Source of the DNA: JAGQZY01 sp964588335
GTDB lineage: Bacteria; Bdellovibrionota; Bdellovibrionia; Bdellovibrionales; JAGQZY01
Length of the DNA: 64,000 nt
Direction of reading: 5' to 3'
NCBI GenBank assembly: GCA_964588335.1
Contig: CAZPOV010000003.1
Coordinates: 62,001 to 126,000, forward strand
Each line of letters opens with the position of its first letter. Position 1 is the first letter of the stretch. Of this stretch, positions 53,875 to 62,527 are shown piece after piece. The notes beneath the pieces are model-generated. The model saw nothing but the letters and a program-made list of their open reading frames with translations, ran no database searches and had not been told where the DNA came from. Both the position numbers and the translations under genes were made by a program.

Positions 53875-54007
53875 GGGGCTCTCCTTTGTTTCCATTGCGG
53901 GGTTCTTAACCCGTCACGACAATGTTTATCTTTAAATCTTGAATTGGCTCAATCATATCCCAGGGTTGAGAGCCCGTCTATTAGACCTACGACTGAATGG
54001 TCCATTT

Positions 54008-55027
54008 TCAAATGTAGATGCCTAAGGCTTGAGCCATTTTGACCCAGCGATGCTCAGGATCGACGTTGCGCGCCTTTCCCATAATATTTTCTATGGGAAC
54101 TGGATTGACCTGGCCATTTTTAAAAACGGCGGCTTTGCCCCAATTGCCTTTATGAGCCAAACGGGCGGCGACAATTCCCATGGCTGTGGTCAAAAAGCGA
54201 TCGGTGGTTGAAGGGGGATGGGAGCGTTGCAAATGTCCTAAGACAACGTGCCGGGCCTCCCACTGAATCTCCTCTTCCACCCACTTCGAAAGACGCTCGC
54301 CAATCCCATAGTCGGCCACCATCACCGAGGCACCACTTTTATCAAGCTCGCGTTGCACCTCTTTTTCCAAAGTCGCGCCTTCACTGACGACCACGATGAT
54401 TCCACGCTGGCTCTTATGTTTTTCTTTAAGGAACTTGGCAAAAGACTTAAGATTGATCGGTCTTTCCGGAATCAGGATAGCATCAGCCATGGAAGCCATT
54501 CCACCACCCAGGGCGATCCAGCCAGCGGTGCGCCCCATGGTTTCAATAACAATAATTCGCTTATGGGCAATGGCCGTGGTTCTAAGATCATCAATGGCCT
54601 CCGCCACCACCGAGCAGGCGGTGTCGTAACCAAAGGTGGCATCGGTTCCGGGAAGATCGTTATCGATGGTTTTTGGCACACCGATCACATTGATGCCCTC
54701 AATGTCTTGGAGGCAACGAAAAGTGCCATCGCCGCCGGCGACAATCAAACCATCCAATTTCATTTTATCGTAAGCTTTTTTAAATTCGTCTTCGCGGCCA
54801 TCGGTGCCCGAACGATTGGATGTTCCAATGAGAGTTCCCGCAAAGGCGTGTTGTCCACGCACAGCTTCCATGGTCAGCGTGACATAATTTTCTGAGTAAA
54901 TACCTTCAAATCCATCTTGAATGCCGATGACTTCGTGGCCGAGGTTAAAAAGAGTGCGAGAGGCCGCCTCAATAATTCCATTCAATCCTGGCGCGTCTCC
55001 GCCTCCGGTCAGTATACCAATTCTCAT
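54008..55027 (-). CDS. pfkA: 6-phosphofructokinase
   Basis: 339 residues, starting 'MRIGILTGGGDAPGLNGII'. The nucleotide loop is 'GGDGTFRCLQ' with Gly at the position that favours ATP (PPi enzymes have Asp). It is followed by 'PKTIDNDLPGTDATFGYDTA', where Lys precedes TIDND; bacterial ATP-PFKs usually have Gly there and PPi-PFKs Lys. The G/K combination is also seen in some ATP-dependent PFKs outside the E. coli group. 'ETMGRTAGWIALGG' and 'VLGHLQRSHPPSTTDRF' complete the fructose-6-phosphate site. It catalyses the committed glycolytic step, with ATP the more likely donor. Confidence 0.92.
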   Translation of the reverse strand: MRIGILTGGGDAPGLNGIIEAASRTLFNLGHEVIGIQDGFEGIYSENYVTLTMEAVRGQHAFAGTLIGTSNRSGTDGREDEFKKAYDKMKLDGLIVAGGDGTFRCLQDIEGINVIGVPKTIDNDLPGTDATFGYDTACSVVAEAIDDLRTTAIAHKRIIVIETMGRTAGWIALGGGMASMADAILIPERPINLKSFAKFLKEKHKSQRGIIVVVSEGATLEKEVQRELDKSGASVMVADYGIGERLSKWVEEEIQWEARHVVLGHLQRSHPPSTTDRFLTTAMGIVAARLAHKGNWGKAAVFKNGQVNPVPIENIMGKARNVDPEHRWVKMAQALGIYI

Positions 55028-55128
55028 ATTGAGAAAATAACATATGGAATTTCTCAGGTATGTGGAATTTTGGTAAACTTACGACCAAGGTCTGTTCTTG
55101 TTTGATTAACAATTTCCGAAAGAGAATT

Positions 55129-57258
55129 ATGAGAGTTCCACTACTGATTCTTGTTAATTTGCTTTCCATTCATGTTTTGGCTGAAACCACCAATCAACAG
55201 CGTCGCAATCAGTTCCACGAGAATCGAAATCAACGGGCCAATGCGGCTGTTGAACAGTGTATGCAAGCCGAGCAGGGGTTTCAGGATTTCGTGGTTGGCA
55301 ATATTGAAGCCAGTGCCGAGGCTTTCACAACGTCTTATCAATGCCTGTCCGGAGCGCCGGTGGCTGGGGCTGACTGCAATACCATCAACCAAGGCCACAT
55401 CGATCGACTGAAAGAGTATCGTCAGCTCACCGAGAAACTCTACGAAGAGGTCGCCACCGCTTGGGCCAATGAGCGCAGCCAATCCAACGGTGGGTTCACC
55501 AACCAATGTTTTATGGGACCTAATAATGTGGTTGAGTTTGAAGAGCATATTCGCAACGTTGAAGTGCAGTTAGAAGATCCCACCGCTTGTATTGGAGAGC
55601 GAAATGCCTGGATGGCGGATCGCGATCGCATCATTGCTGAATACACCAATGGATCTCGCTCCTCATCGGCTTTGTCGAGTGAAGAGTTGCAACGCTTCAG
55701 TCAGATGCATCATTCGCCAATTATGCCAATCATCAGTGATCAGGCCAAATGGCGACGGGGACTTTCCGATCAAGAATTGCAAACTCATTTAGCCAGTGCT
55801 TTCAACAATGTCCAGCACGGTGTGAATCGACTTCTTGAAGAGGTTCGCAGCTATGAAGATTCCAATCGCCATCAGCTTTATGCCATGGACTCTCAGTTAC
55901 AGTCCTACTTGCAAACCTTAAATGAAGACGATCAAAATCAAATGCGGGAGTGTGGACGTCAGACAGGCTTTTTTGGCGACTGTTTTTCAACAGCCAGTGC
56001 ACAAGGGCGCTGTATGAATCGGATTGCCAACTTTGCCGGTGAACTTTTACCGTTCTGGCCCATTGTTGACGGAATGTCCGATTATGCCCGAGCCACAGCG
56101 GCTGAGAATGCGGGAGTTTTAACGTCTGCTGAAGCTGTTGCGATGCGTGCCGAGGCCGCCACGATGGCGATTTTTGGGGTCGGTGGTTTGGCCTCAGGAA
56201 CAACGGCTTTGGCGCGACGAGCGGCCCAGAAAGTGGCTGCGATGGGACGGCGATCAGCCGGCACCACTCTTTCCAATCCCAGAGTCGCGATGACGCCGGT
56301 TGAAAGATCGGCCATGCAGGCCCGCAACCAAGCCCTCGACGATCCGGGACGGGTGGCCGCGGCTCGCGATGTTTTGGGGCGAGACTTAACAGCCCAGCAA
56401 CAGTCGGCCGTGCTGCGCGCCCACGAGGTGGGAACGCCGCCTTATTCCCAGGCCGATCTTTTAGCGAAAAGTCGAATACTGCGGGAAGCCGGTTTTGAAA
56501 GAAATGAAATCGAACAGTTGATGCGAAGAAGTATCACCGGACAAGCCGTTGCTGAAACCGCGGCTCGACCAGCCTACGACGAGGCTCGCGATTTGATGCG
56601 AGGGGCGGGTGTTTCCGACCAAACCATCACGCGAGTTCTTGGCAGGGAGGGGTACAATACCGGTCCACTGTCGACCGCGCAAACCGAACAGGTATGGGAC
56701 GCCATTAACGATCAAGCTAATTTGGCCATGCGAGCCGGCAACATCACAGATGCCACTCGTCTTTATGAACGAGCCACTGAGGTCCTAACAGGCGAGCTTG
56801 ATCGGGCGGTGGCAGAAGGAGCAACACCGGATCGCATTCATGCGCTGACAACCCGAATTTTCGCGCATCGAGATGTGAGGCCAGCCGGCGGCGCCGCACG
56901 CGTTATTCCACGCCAGGATCCGGTTTTTGATCGCGCTCTTGAGGCGGGATATTTTGATACTCGTATTGGAGGAAGAGGTTTTACTGAAACTTTTGATCCG
57001 CAGACACAGAGAAATTTAAACCTTTATGATCCGCGAGTGATTGGGCGCTCGGATGTGAATCCAGAGTTCGTCTACGCACGAGCCAATCGACAGTATCAGG
57101 AGCTTTTAGGAATTGCCTCTTACCTGAATCGGCCGGCGTACCAAAGGCCGCCGATGCCGGATTGGTTGGAAGGTGTCAGTCCTCGACAAGTTACGGAGTA
57201 CATGAACATCTATCGAAGATCCATGGACGTTATCGAAAGACAATATCTCGGTCAGTAA
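55129..57258 (+). CDS. Large secreted modular protein, possibly toxin/effector-like
   Basis: 709 residues from ATG 55129, which begins at the signal peptide (MRVPLLILVNLLSIHVLA); the frame extends 23 codons upstream without a signal. Residues ~25-310 are helical with several Cys ('VEQCMQAEQGF', 'FMGPNNVVEFEEHIRNVEVQ'). A Gly/Ala hydrophobic region follows (~325-385: 'FAGELLPFWPIVDGMSDYA', 'TMAIFGVGGLASGTTALA'). The last ~310 residues are Arg/Ala-rich and helical ('RAHEVGTPPYSQADLLAKSR'). The layout resembles secreted proteins whose variable C-terminal domain follows a conserved hydrophobic hinge. No toxin motif is recognised. It ends 4 bp before the convergent M28 gene. Confidence 0.82.
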   Translation: MRVPLLILVNLLSIHVLAETTNQQRRNQFHENRNQRANAAVEQCMQAEQGFQDFVVGNIEASAEAFTTSYQCLSGAPVAGADCNTINQGHIDRLKEYRQLTEKLYEEVATAWANERSQSNGGFTNQCFMGPNNVVEFEEHIRNVEVQLEDPTACIGERNAWMADRDRIIAEYTNGSRSSSALSSEELQRFSQMHHSPIMPIISDQAKWRRGLSDQELQTHLASAFNNVQHGVNRLLEEVRSYEDSNRHQLYAMDSQLQSYLQTLNEDDQNQMRECGRQTGFFGDCFSTASAQGRCMNRIANFAGELLPFWPIVDGMSDYARATAAENAGVLTSAEAVAMRAEAATMAIFGVGGLASGTTALARRAAQKVAAMGRRSAGTTLSNPRVAMTPVERSAMQARNQALDDPGRVAAARDVLGRDLTAQQQSAVLRAHEVGTPPYSQADLLAKSRILREAGFERNEIEQLMRRSITGQAVAETAARPAYDEARDLMRGAGVSDQTITRVLGREGYNTGPLSTAQTEQVWDAINDQANLAMRAGNITDATRLYERATEVLTGELDRAVAEGATPDRIHALTTRIFAHRDVRPAGGAARVIPRQDPVFDRALEAGYFDTRIGGRGFTETFDPQTQRNLNLYDPRVIGRSDVNPEFVYARANRQYQELLGIASYLNRPAYQRPPMPDWLEGVSPRQVTEYMNIYRRSMDVIERQYLGQ

Positions 57259-57262
57259 ATTC

Positions 57263-58528
57263 TTATTTCCCAAAATCCATAAAGTAGGCGACACCCAGTT
57301 TGCCAAACTCTTCGATTTGTTTGGGGCTATTGATATTGGCCATGGTGTCGTCTTTGGTGTGAATCTTACGATTGAATCCAAACGGATCTTCGGTCGGAAA
57401 AGCGACAGGAAAGCCCTGCCCCGCCCAAGCCGCATGGTCGCTGGAGCCGAACAATAGAAAACCGGTGGCGTTGGGAATTTCGTTGTACATGCCAGCCAAG
57501 CTCTTCATTTGCGAAGTGAGACTTGAGTCGGTGCCATTGGTGACAAAAGTGATTTTTGGATTGCTTTTGGCAAACCCATTCATGTCGAACTGAACCATGG
57601 AAATTACATTCACGTTGCGTTGTTTGTAGTCTTCAGCCATCTCTTTCGACCCCACCAGACCGATCTCTTCAGCGGCGTAGCCGTGAATTTCAAGAGTGCG
57701 AGAGGGTTTATAGCCTTTTGCCATCAGAACTCGAAAAACCTCCATGTTGGTGGCGGTCCCACTGGCGTTGTCATCAGCTCCTGGAGCGTTGGCCTTGTCG
57801 GATTGGTTGATAGAGTCAATATGACTACCAAGAATCACCACTTTGTCAGCTTCGGACTGACCCTGGATTCGCACGACAATGGATTGTTGCTGCGACCCGC
57901 GATGGTCGATCAATTCAATTTCAACATCATTGCGGTCAGCGGGAATCAATTCTTCATACAGAGCTTTCAGCTTTTCACCGGTTTTCACACCTTCATTGTT
58001 GCTTTCAAAGCGAGTGCCCCAGGACACCATTGTTTCCATCGTGGAAAGGATATTGTCGATACTCACTTCACTGGTGGCTTCAGCGATGGCGCGGCGAAAC
58101 GGGCCCACTTCTTGGCTGGCGGTCTTTTTATCTCGCACAATAGGGATTGGCGACAGTTTTTGTAACATCCCACAGAAGTTTCCTTTGTGGTGGGCTTGAC
58201 TGGCGACTTCTAAAAGTTGTTTGTCATTGCCGATCTCAACAATCAGAAACTCGCCTGGCTTTTCGGTGATCACACGGGTGTTTTCAAGAAACCATTGATG
58301 ATCCTTTTGCTGGCTTGGCAGCTGTAAATAATAGTAATCGTAGCTGGCGAAGTTGGTCAGCGGCGACTTCAAAATATAATCATTGGCGGTTTCATGAATA
58401 ATCAGGTCGTCATCCAGGCTAAGAGGTCGCAACTGGTTTTTTGAAACAATTTGAAATTCTGGCATCGGCGTTTCGGCAGAAGCAAAAGTTGAACTGGCGG
58501 TCAGTGCCAATAAAAGAGTCAATATCAT
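57263..58528 (-). CDS. M28-family secreted metallopeptidase
   Basis: 421 residues from ATG 58528 (GGGGGG upstream; a GTG four codons earlier is possible). The signal peptide is MILTLLLALTASSTFA. The N-terminal ~130 residues are an unassigned domain. The peptidase core shows the two-zinc M28 residues: 'VVILGSHIDSINQSDKANAP' (H, D), 'GADDNASGTATNMEV' (bridging D), 'IHGYAAEEIGLVGS' (catalytic E and ligand E), 'VQFDMNGFAK' (D) and 'LFGSSDHAAWAGQGFP' (H). It is probably a secreted aminopeptidase. Nutrient scavenging from prey or detritus is a reasonable role. Confidence 0.93.
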   Translation of the reverse strand: MILTLLLALTASSTFASAETPMPEFQIVSKNQLRPLSLDDDLIIHETANDYILKSPLTNFASYDYYYLQLPSQQKDHQWFLENTRVITEKPGEFLIVEIGNDKQLLEVASQAHHKGNFCGMLQKLSPIPIVRDKKTASQEVGPFRRAIAEATSEVSIDNILSTMETMVSWGTRFESNNEGVKTGEKLKALYEELIPADRNDVEIELIDHRGSQQQSIVVRIQGQSEADKVVILGSHIDSINQSDKANAPGADDNASGTATNMEVFRVLMAKGYKPSRTLEIHGYAAEEIGLVGSKEMAEDYKQRNVNVISMVQFDMNGFAKSNPKITFVTNGTDSSLTSQMKSLAGMYNEIPNATGFLLFGSSDHAAWAGQGFPVAFPTEDPFGFNRKIHTKDDTMANINSPKQIEEFGKLGVAYFMDFGK

Positions 58529-58653
58529 ACATCCCCCCACGAGATTGAGACCCCATCATCCCTCAGGACAAGTGTCCTGGTAAGTGAAATGCCCTAAAAT
58601 AGGCCATAGTCGGGGATTGCTTGACGGAATCTGTGCCTAACACCCTGAAAAGC

Positions 58654-58682
58654 TTGACTCTTTGACCTCAAATCGCGATAAC
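58654..58682 (+). promoter_or_regulatory. Sigma-70-type promoter of tRNA-Val
   Basis: TTGACT (58654-58659) and GATAAC (58677-58682) with a 17-nt spacer, 18 bp upstream of the mature tRNA 5' end. Transcription would start around 58689, giving a leader of about 12 nt, normal for a tRNA gene. Confidence 0.65.
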
Positions 58683-58700
58683 GGATTCCACATCTTAAAT

Positions 58701-58776
58701 GGTCTCTTGGCGCAGTTGGTAGCGCGTCTCCTTGACATGGAGGAGGTCACTGGTTCGAGCCCAGTAGAGACCACCA
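58701..58776 (+). tRNA. tRNA-Val (anticodon GAC), CCA encoded
   Basis: 76 nt with all four arms. The acceptor is GGTCTCT/AGAGACC, the D-arm GCGC/GCGC, the anticodon stem TCTCC/GGAGG with loop TTGACAT (anticodon GAC, reading GUC/GUU Val), the T-arm ACTGG/CCAGT with TTCGAGC, discriminator A and encoded CCA. A T-run follows directly (58777-58783). Confidence 0.95.
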
Positions 58777-59021
58777 TTTTTTTCTCAAAATCGCCACTAA
58801 GACTTGTCTTACTTTTGTAAAGGCTCAAGCCTGTCATGCTCCGGCAATAAACTGGCACTCGGTTTCCATTCCGATCGAGGGGCTGGGTCGGGCCAACCCC
58901 GTTGCTCTATGACTACTCACAGAGCACAGCGAGACAGCTTAGTTTTTGTCATTTTTCATGTCACAGAATTTTTGGCGCCCCTTTCTCATTGAAGGCGCCT
59001 ATCATCAGGTCATTGACCCAT

Positions 59022-60203
59022 TCAATTTTTTGGTACCAGGAATGTTCTCCATGGCGCAGAATTCGACCACATACTTTTGATGACGAGGTCTCCGTTTTCA
59101 TTGAGAAGAGCCCCTGTTTTTTTTGTTGAGCTGAAGCTGTTGAGAGGGAAAGTATAAGTCTTCCAGCCTGCCTGTTGATAGTCATTACATCTAATGTGGG
59201 CTGGGACAGGAACATTATTGGTGTCATCTCCTACAAAGTAAAAACAAGGAAGATTTGCTAAACTTGATTCATTTTCTCCAAGATGCACAACTCTCAAGAA
59301 CTCAGTCATTTCCTCACCCTTATTGGGGTAAGTGACATGTTCATTGGTAAACTCAATTAAGTTTGGAGACAGCGGATTTGTGCGCAGCCAATGGGCTCGT
59401 ATACTGGCATGTTGACCCACGGTGATCATAACATGTTTTCCAGTACTCAATTTTGCAAAGGCCGCGTCCATCATGTACATGCCATCACGTTGCATATTAG
59501 AGAAGCCATCACCGATTGGAAAACTGGAGTCACTGGTTCCAGCAACCCCTCCAGTCCACGGAAGACCAGAGCCCGGCGTGTGATCTTCAAAGCGGATGTT
59601 ATCTCCAGCATCATTGTATTCAATCTTTAAAAGAGCCGAGCGATTGACGCCGCCGTGAGAATAGGCCGCGAAAAAACATAAAACTCCATCTTTTCCTCCT
59701 GCAGCGACATATCGAACGGGTGGTTCAGTGCAGCTCACTCCTCGAATCGGTGCCTGGTAGTGACCATACCCTTGGACCCAAATTTTCTTAGTCTTGTACT
59801 GATTGCCATCATGGTAGAAGACATATTGGTAAGTCGGGTCGACCCAATTTGTTTTATCGTAAAGCGTAAAAATAATTATGGGGTGTTCGGACCCCGGCAA
59901 TTTAACGGCTTCGCAACTGGTGAGGACTCGGTTTGCAATCTCAGGGCCAGACCAATCGGCGATCTCAACAGCGGAACCTCGTTTGTATATTTTTAAGAAG
60001 TGACTGGTTTTGCAGACCACCTTGTCATTACCACCGTGGCCATTATAATCGAACCGATTGTTGTGATTGAAATCAAGCCTCTGATCATCCATGACCGAAT
60101 TTAAAACATTGACAGAATTTTGAAAATCAAAAGCTTGTGCCAACTGTAAATTTGAGAAAAATACAAGTGTAAAAAGCAAACCAACCAATTTAGGAAAAAC
60201 CAC
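59022..60203 (-). CDS. Secreted protein of unknown function, beta-propeller-like
   Basis: 393 residues starting at GTG 60203 (AGGGGGT upstream). The signal peptide is 'PKLVGLLFTLVFFSNLQLAQAF'-like with cleavage near AQA-FDF. The mature protein is rich in Asn/Gly and aromatic residues in short beta strands ('YQYVFYHDGNQYKTKKIWVQ', 'VSCTEPPVRYVAAGGKDGV', 'KHVMITVGQHASI'), with conserved-looking 'AAGGKDGVLCFF', 'YNDAGDN' and three Cys. The strand periodicity suggests a propeller. No family or catalytic motif was recognised. It is its own transcription unit. Confidence 0.75.
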   Translation of the reverse strand: MVFPKLVGLLFTLVFFSNLQLAQAFDFQNSVNVLNSVMDDQRLDFNHNNRFDYNGHGGNDKVVCKTSHFLKIYKRGSAVEIADWSGPEIANRVLTSCEAVKLPGSEHPIIIFTLYDKTNWVDPTYQYVFYHDGNQYKTKKIWVQGYGHYQAPIRGVSCTEPPVRYVAAGGKDGVLCFFAAYSHGGVNRSALLKIEYNDAGDNIRFEDHTPGSGLPWTGGVAGTSDSSFPIGDGFSNMQRDGMYMMDAAFAKLSTGKHVMITVGQHASIRAHWLRTNPLSPNLIEFTNEHVTYPNKGEEMTEFLRVVHLGENESSLANLPCFYFVGDDTNNVPVPAHIRCNDYQQAGWKTYTFPLNSFSSTKKTGALLNENGDLVIKSMWSNSAPWRTFLVPKN

Positions 60204-60518
60204 AGTACCCCCTAGATCTTTCGATCACTGAACCTAGAGGTTATGATGAAACTCAAGACACGCAAAGCTTTGTCTTAAACTTTCTCAATAAACGATACTT
60301 TTTGGGCTAAAATAGAACGTTTTCGTTCGGGTAGATATAGGAGACAACTTTTACAGATTTATTTATTTTCTCAACCCTATCAATAACCGATGGCGACCGA
60401 CCAACCATTGCCAAAGGATGTCTCAAATCGAAGCACTCTATGCTAAATAAAATCTTTTCGGTTTAGCAAACAGGCCGAGTCAGAAAAGATTTGTTATACT
60501 GATTCTGAGGTCATTGTT
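60204..60518. other. Divergent intergenic region
   Basis: 315 bp between a minus-strand gene (start 60203) and a plus-strand gene (start about 60519). It is AT-rich in part and must contain both promoters. I see no long open frame and no recognisable riboswitch. Confidence 0.45.
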
Positions 60519-61247
60519 TTGGGGAATCTTTTGAAGTACTTTTCTATTTTAGCTATGTTTTTCATAACATTGGTGTTTTATCAAAACTGTGGTTCAAATG
60601 AATCTTCCAGTGCCGATGCTTCATCAAACGCGGGCTTCGATACCGACTCTTTCCAATCTTTAGTGGCCTATGAAGACAATCTTCATCAAATGCTGACCAC
60701 CAATTGTTCCAGTTGCCATGCCAGTCGGAATCAGCCACAGTTTGCTGTTGACGATGCGCAAGCCGCCCATGATCTTTTGATTAATCAAAATCTGGTGAAT
60801 TTAGGAAGTCCTATTGATTCAAGGCTGGCTGTCGTCGTTGCCGGAGGACATGAAACTGTGCCGTCTTTGTTTAAAGACTACATCGCCAATGCGGTAGAAA
60901 ACTGGGCTGATGATTTAAGACGTTCCGGCCCAACCGGCGGCGATGATATGGGTGGCGGCCCGGTTATTGAACCCACGGTTGAGGCCACATTCAGTTCGAT
61001 CAATCGCTATATCTTAGGTCCCAAATGTGTAAAATGTCATTCTCCCTCGGGGATTCGGCCGCGCGAGGATTACAGCAGTTACAGTTCGACAATCGCCACC
61101 GGCGGCGTTAATCGAGGCAATGCCAATGGCAGCCGCCTTTATTTAACCTGTTTGGATGGTGGTATGCCCGATGACAGCGCCCCTTTGAACACCAATCAAC
61201 TCAATGCTCTTCGCGATTGGATCAACGCCGGCGCCCCCAATAATTAA
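60519..61247 (+). CDS. Di-haem c-type lipoprotein
   Basis: 242 residues. The start is TTG 60519, or TTG 60531, which is better placed behind GGGG at 60521-60524; I cannot decide. The lipobox is in 'FFITLVFYQNC-GSNES', the Bdellovibrio-like 'YQNC' ending. Two CxxCH haem-attachment motifs are present: 'NCSSCHASRN' (~residue 66) and 'KCVKCHSPSG' (~residue 169), each followed by a helical domain. It is therefore a periplasm-facing c-type cytochrome lipoprotein, maybe for electron transfer or redox sensing. The partners are unknown; it is 231 bp upstream of an HExxH lipoprotein. Confidence 0.85.
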   Translation: MGNLLKYFSILAMFFITLVFYQNCGSNESSSADASSNAGFDTDSFQSLVAYEDNLHQMLTTNCSSCHASRNQPQFAVDDAQAAHDLLINQNLVNLGSPIDSRLAVVVAGGHETVPSLFKDYIANAVENWADDLRRSGPTGGDDMGGGPVIEPTVEATFSSINRYILGPKCVKCHSPSGIRPREDYSSYSSTIATGGVNRGNANGSRLYLTCLDGGMPDDSAPLNTNQLNALRDWINAGAPNN

Positions 61248-61477
61248 ACCATTGAATTCCTTTCAAATCCCCTGAGCATTTGTAAAAACCCAGTGATTCA
61301 AGGTTTTTAACCGGTTCACATGAAATTCAAAAGGCAGCCCAGCGAATTCGAAATCGCCGGTTTTTGCCGGTGAAAAAAATTTACTTTTCCTTAAACTCTT
61401 TGGTCTTGCCTACGGTCCGTGTTAGCGAAAGTTTACAAGTTGTTTAATTCGAAAAATTTTTAAATTGCGCAGGCAAT

Positions 61478-62341
61478 TTGAAGAATGGATTGTATCAAGT
61501 GGATAAGATAGTGAGTCAATTGTGCCAAATCAATCGCCCTCTTTGCAGGTTGTTGGCCCTTGTCTCTTTGGTTTTTGTTACCGGTAATTGTCAGCCGCAG
61601 CGAACTCTTGATAGCCAGAGCCATGCCGCCAATTCGTCACGACTTTTTAAATCCACCAAACGATTTGTGGTCAAAGTCTCTTACATGCCCGATGCGCGTC
61701 CTTTTGTCGGCGATGTTTTTCAGGGCCGACCGGCTTGGGATATCCTTGAAGAGAATATTTTAGCTTTATTGCAGTTTTCTCGATCCATAGAAGAGGTGGT
61801 GGTACCGAAAACCATTGAGCAAATGACGATGTTATCAGACAATGGACGGCGTGAGTGGTCGACCCAAAATATTTTAGACGCCAGACCAAGCTCAGGATTT
61901 GCCAACACCGAAGAGGTTCACTTAGATGTTCTTTTCCTGAATGGTCGTTTTGTAAACGAGAAGGGTGAATTGATGCCGCGAAGCTCGGGTGTCAGTGTGC
62001 GGGGCCGGAACACGATCGCAATTTTTAAAGATGTGATTCGTGGTTCTCGCTCTGGATTTCAACGGGCCCCCGGTCTTGCACGATTTATTGAACAAAGCTC
62101 TCTGGTCCACGAATGTGGCCACGCCTTTGGATTGACCAACATTGGAATACCGGCGCAGTCTGATCACGAAGACCGGGACAACCCCGGTCACACCCGCAAT
62201 CCTCGTGCTGTCATGTATTTTCAAAATGAAGGGCGACAAGGGTTGCGGCGTCTGTCTCAGCAGGTCATGCGCTCTAACTCTCTGATTATGTGGGGCCCAG
62301 AAACGCTAGAGGACGTGCGCGCTTTTACTCGTCGACAGTAG
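61478..62341 (+). CDS. HExxH metalloprotease-like lipoprotein
   Basis: 287 residues. Several in-frame TTG/GTG starts exist (61478, 61490 and later); the N-terminal lipoprotein signal ('LLALVSLVFVTGNC') holds for all. The only clear catalytic signature is 'SSLVHECGHAFGLTNIGIP' (HExxHxxGxxN), the zinc-binding helix of a metzincin-like protease; the third ligand is probably the N or a later His. The rest ('PDARPFVGDVFQGRPAWDIL') is not recognised. A surface or periplasmic metalloprotease is the best guess. Confidence 0.8.
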   Translation: MKNGLYQVDKIVSQLCQINRPLCRLLALVSLVFVTGNCQPQRTLDSQSHAANSSRLFKSTKRFVVKVSYMPDARPFVGDVFQGRPAWDILEENILALLQFSRSIEEVVVPKTIEQMTMLSDNGRREWSTQNILDARPSSGFANTEEVHLDVLFLNGRFVNEKGELMPRSSGVSVRGRNTIAIFKDVIRGSRSGFQRAPGLARFIEQSSLVHECGHAFGLTNIGIPAQSDHEDRDNPGHTRNPRAVMYFQNEGRQGLRRLSQQVMRSNSLIMWGPETLEDVRAFTRRQ

Positions 62342-62527
62342 CAAGGGTTGATATTATTTCTCACGAGTGTGCCTTTTCTATCAACATTGACAGAGTCTGA
62401 ACCGCTTTAAATCCTCCATTTTTGACGTCGATTGTATCCCTAGGCTGTTTCCCACTGGACTTCCTTTGATGTGGACGTTAGTTTTTTGGTCTTACAAAGA
62501 CCCTAATTTTTTGCGTGAGGATGCTAT

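Noticed and set aside
58637..58858. Minus-strand 73-codon frame across the tRNA-Val
   Set aside because: It is antisense to the tRNA and its promoter, and the peptide is the well-known artefact of reading a tRNA backwards; no ribosome site.
58972..58998. GGCGCC-type inverted repeat after the secreted protein gene
   Set aside because: The stem needs a bulge and no T-run follows on either strand.
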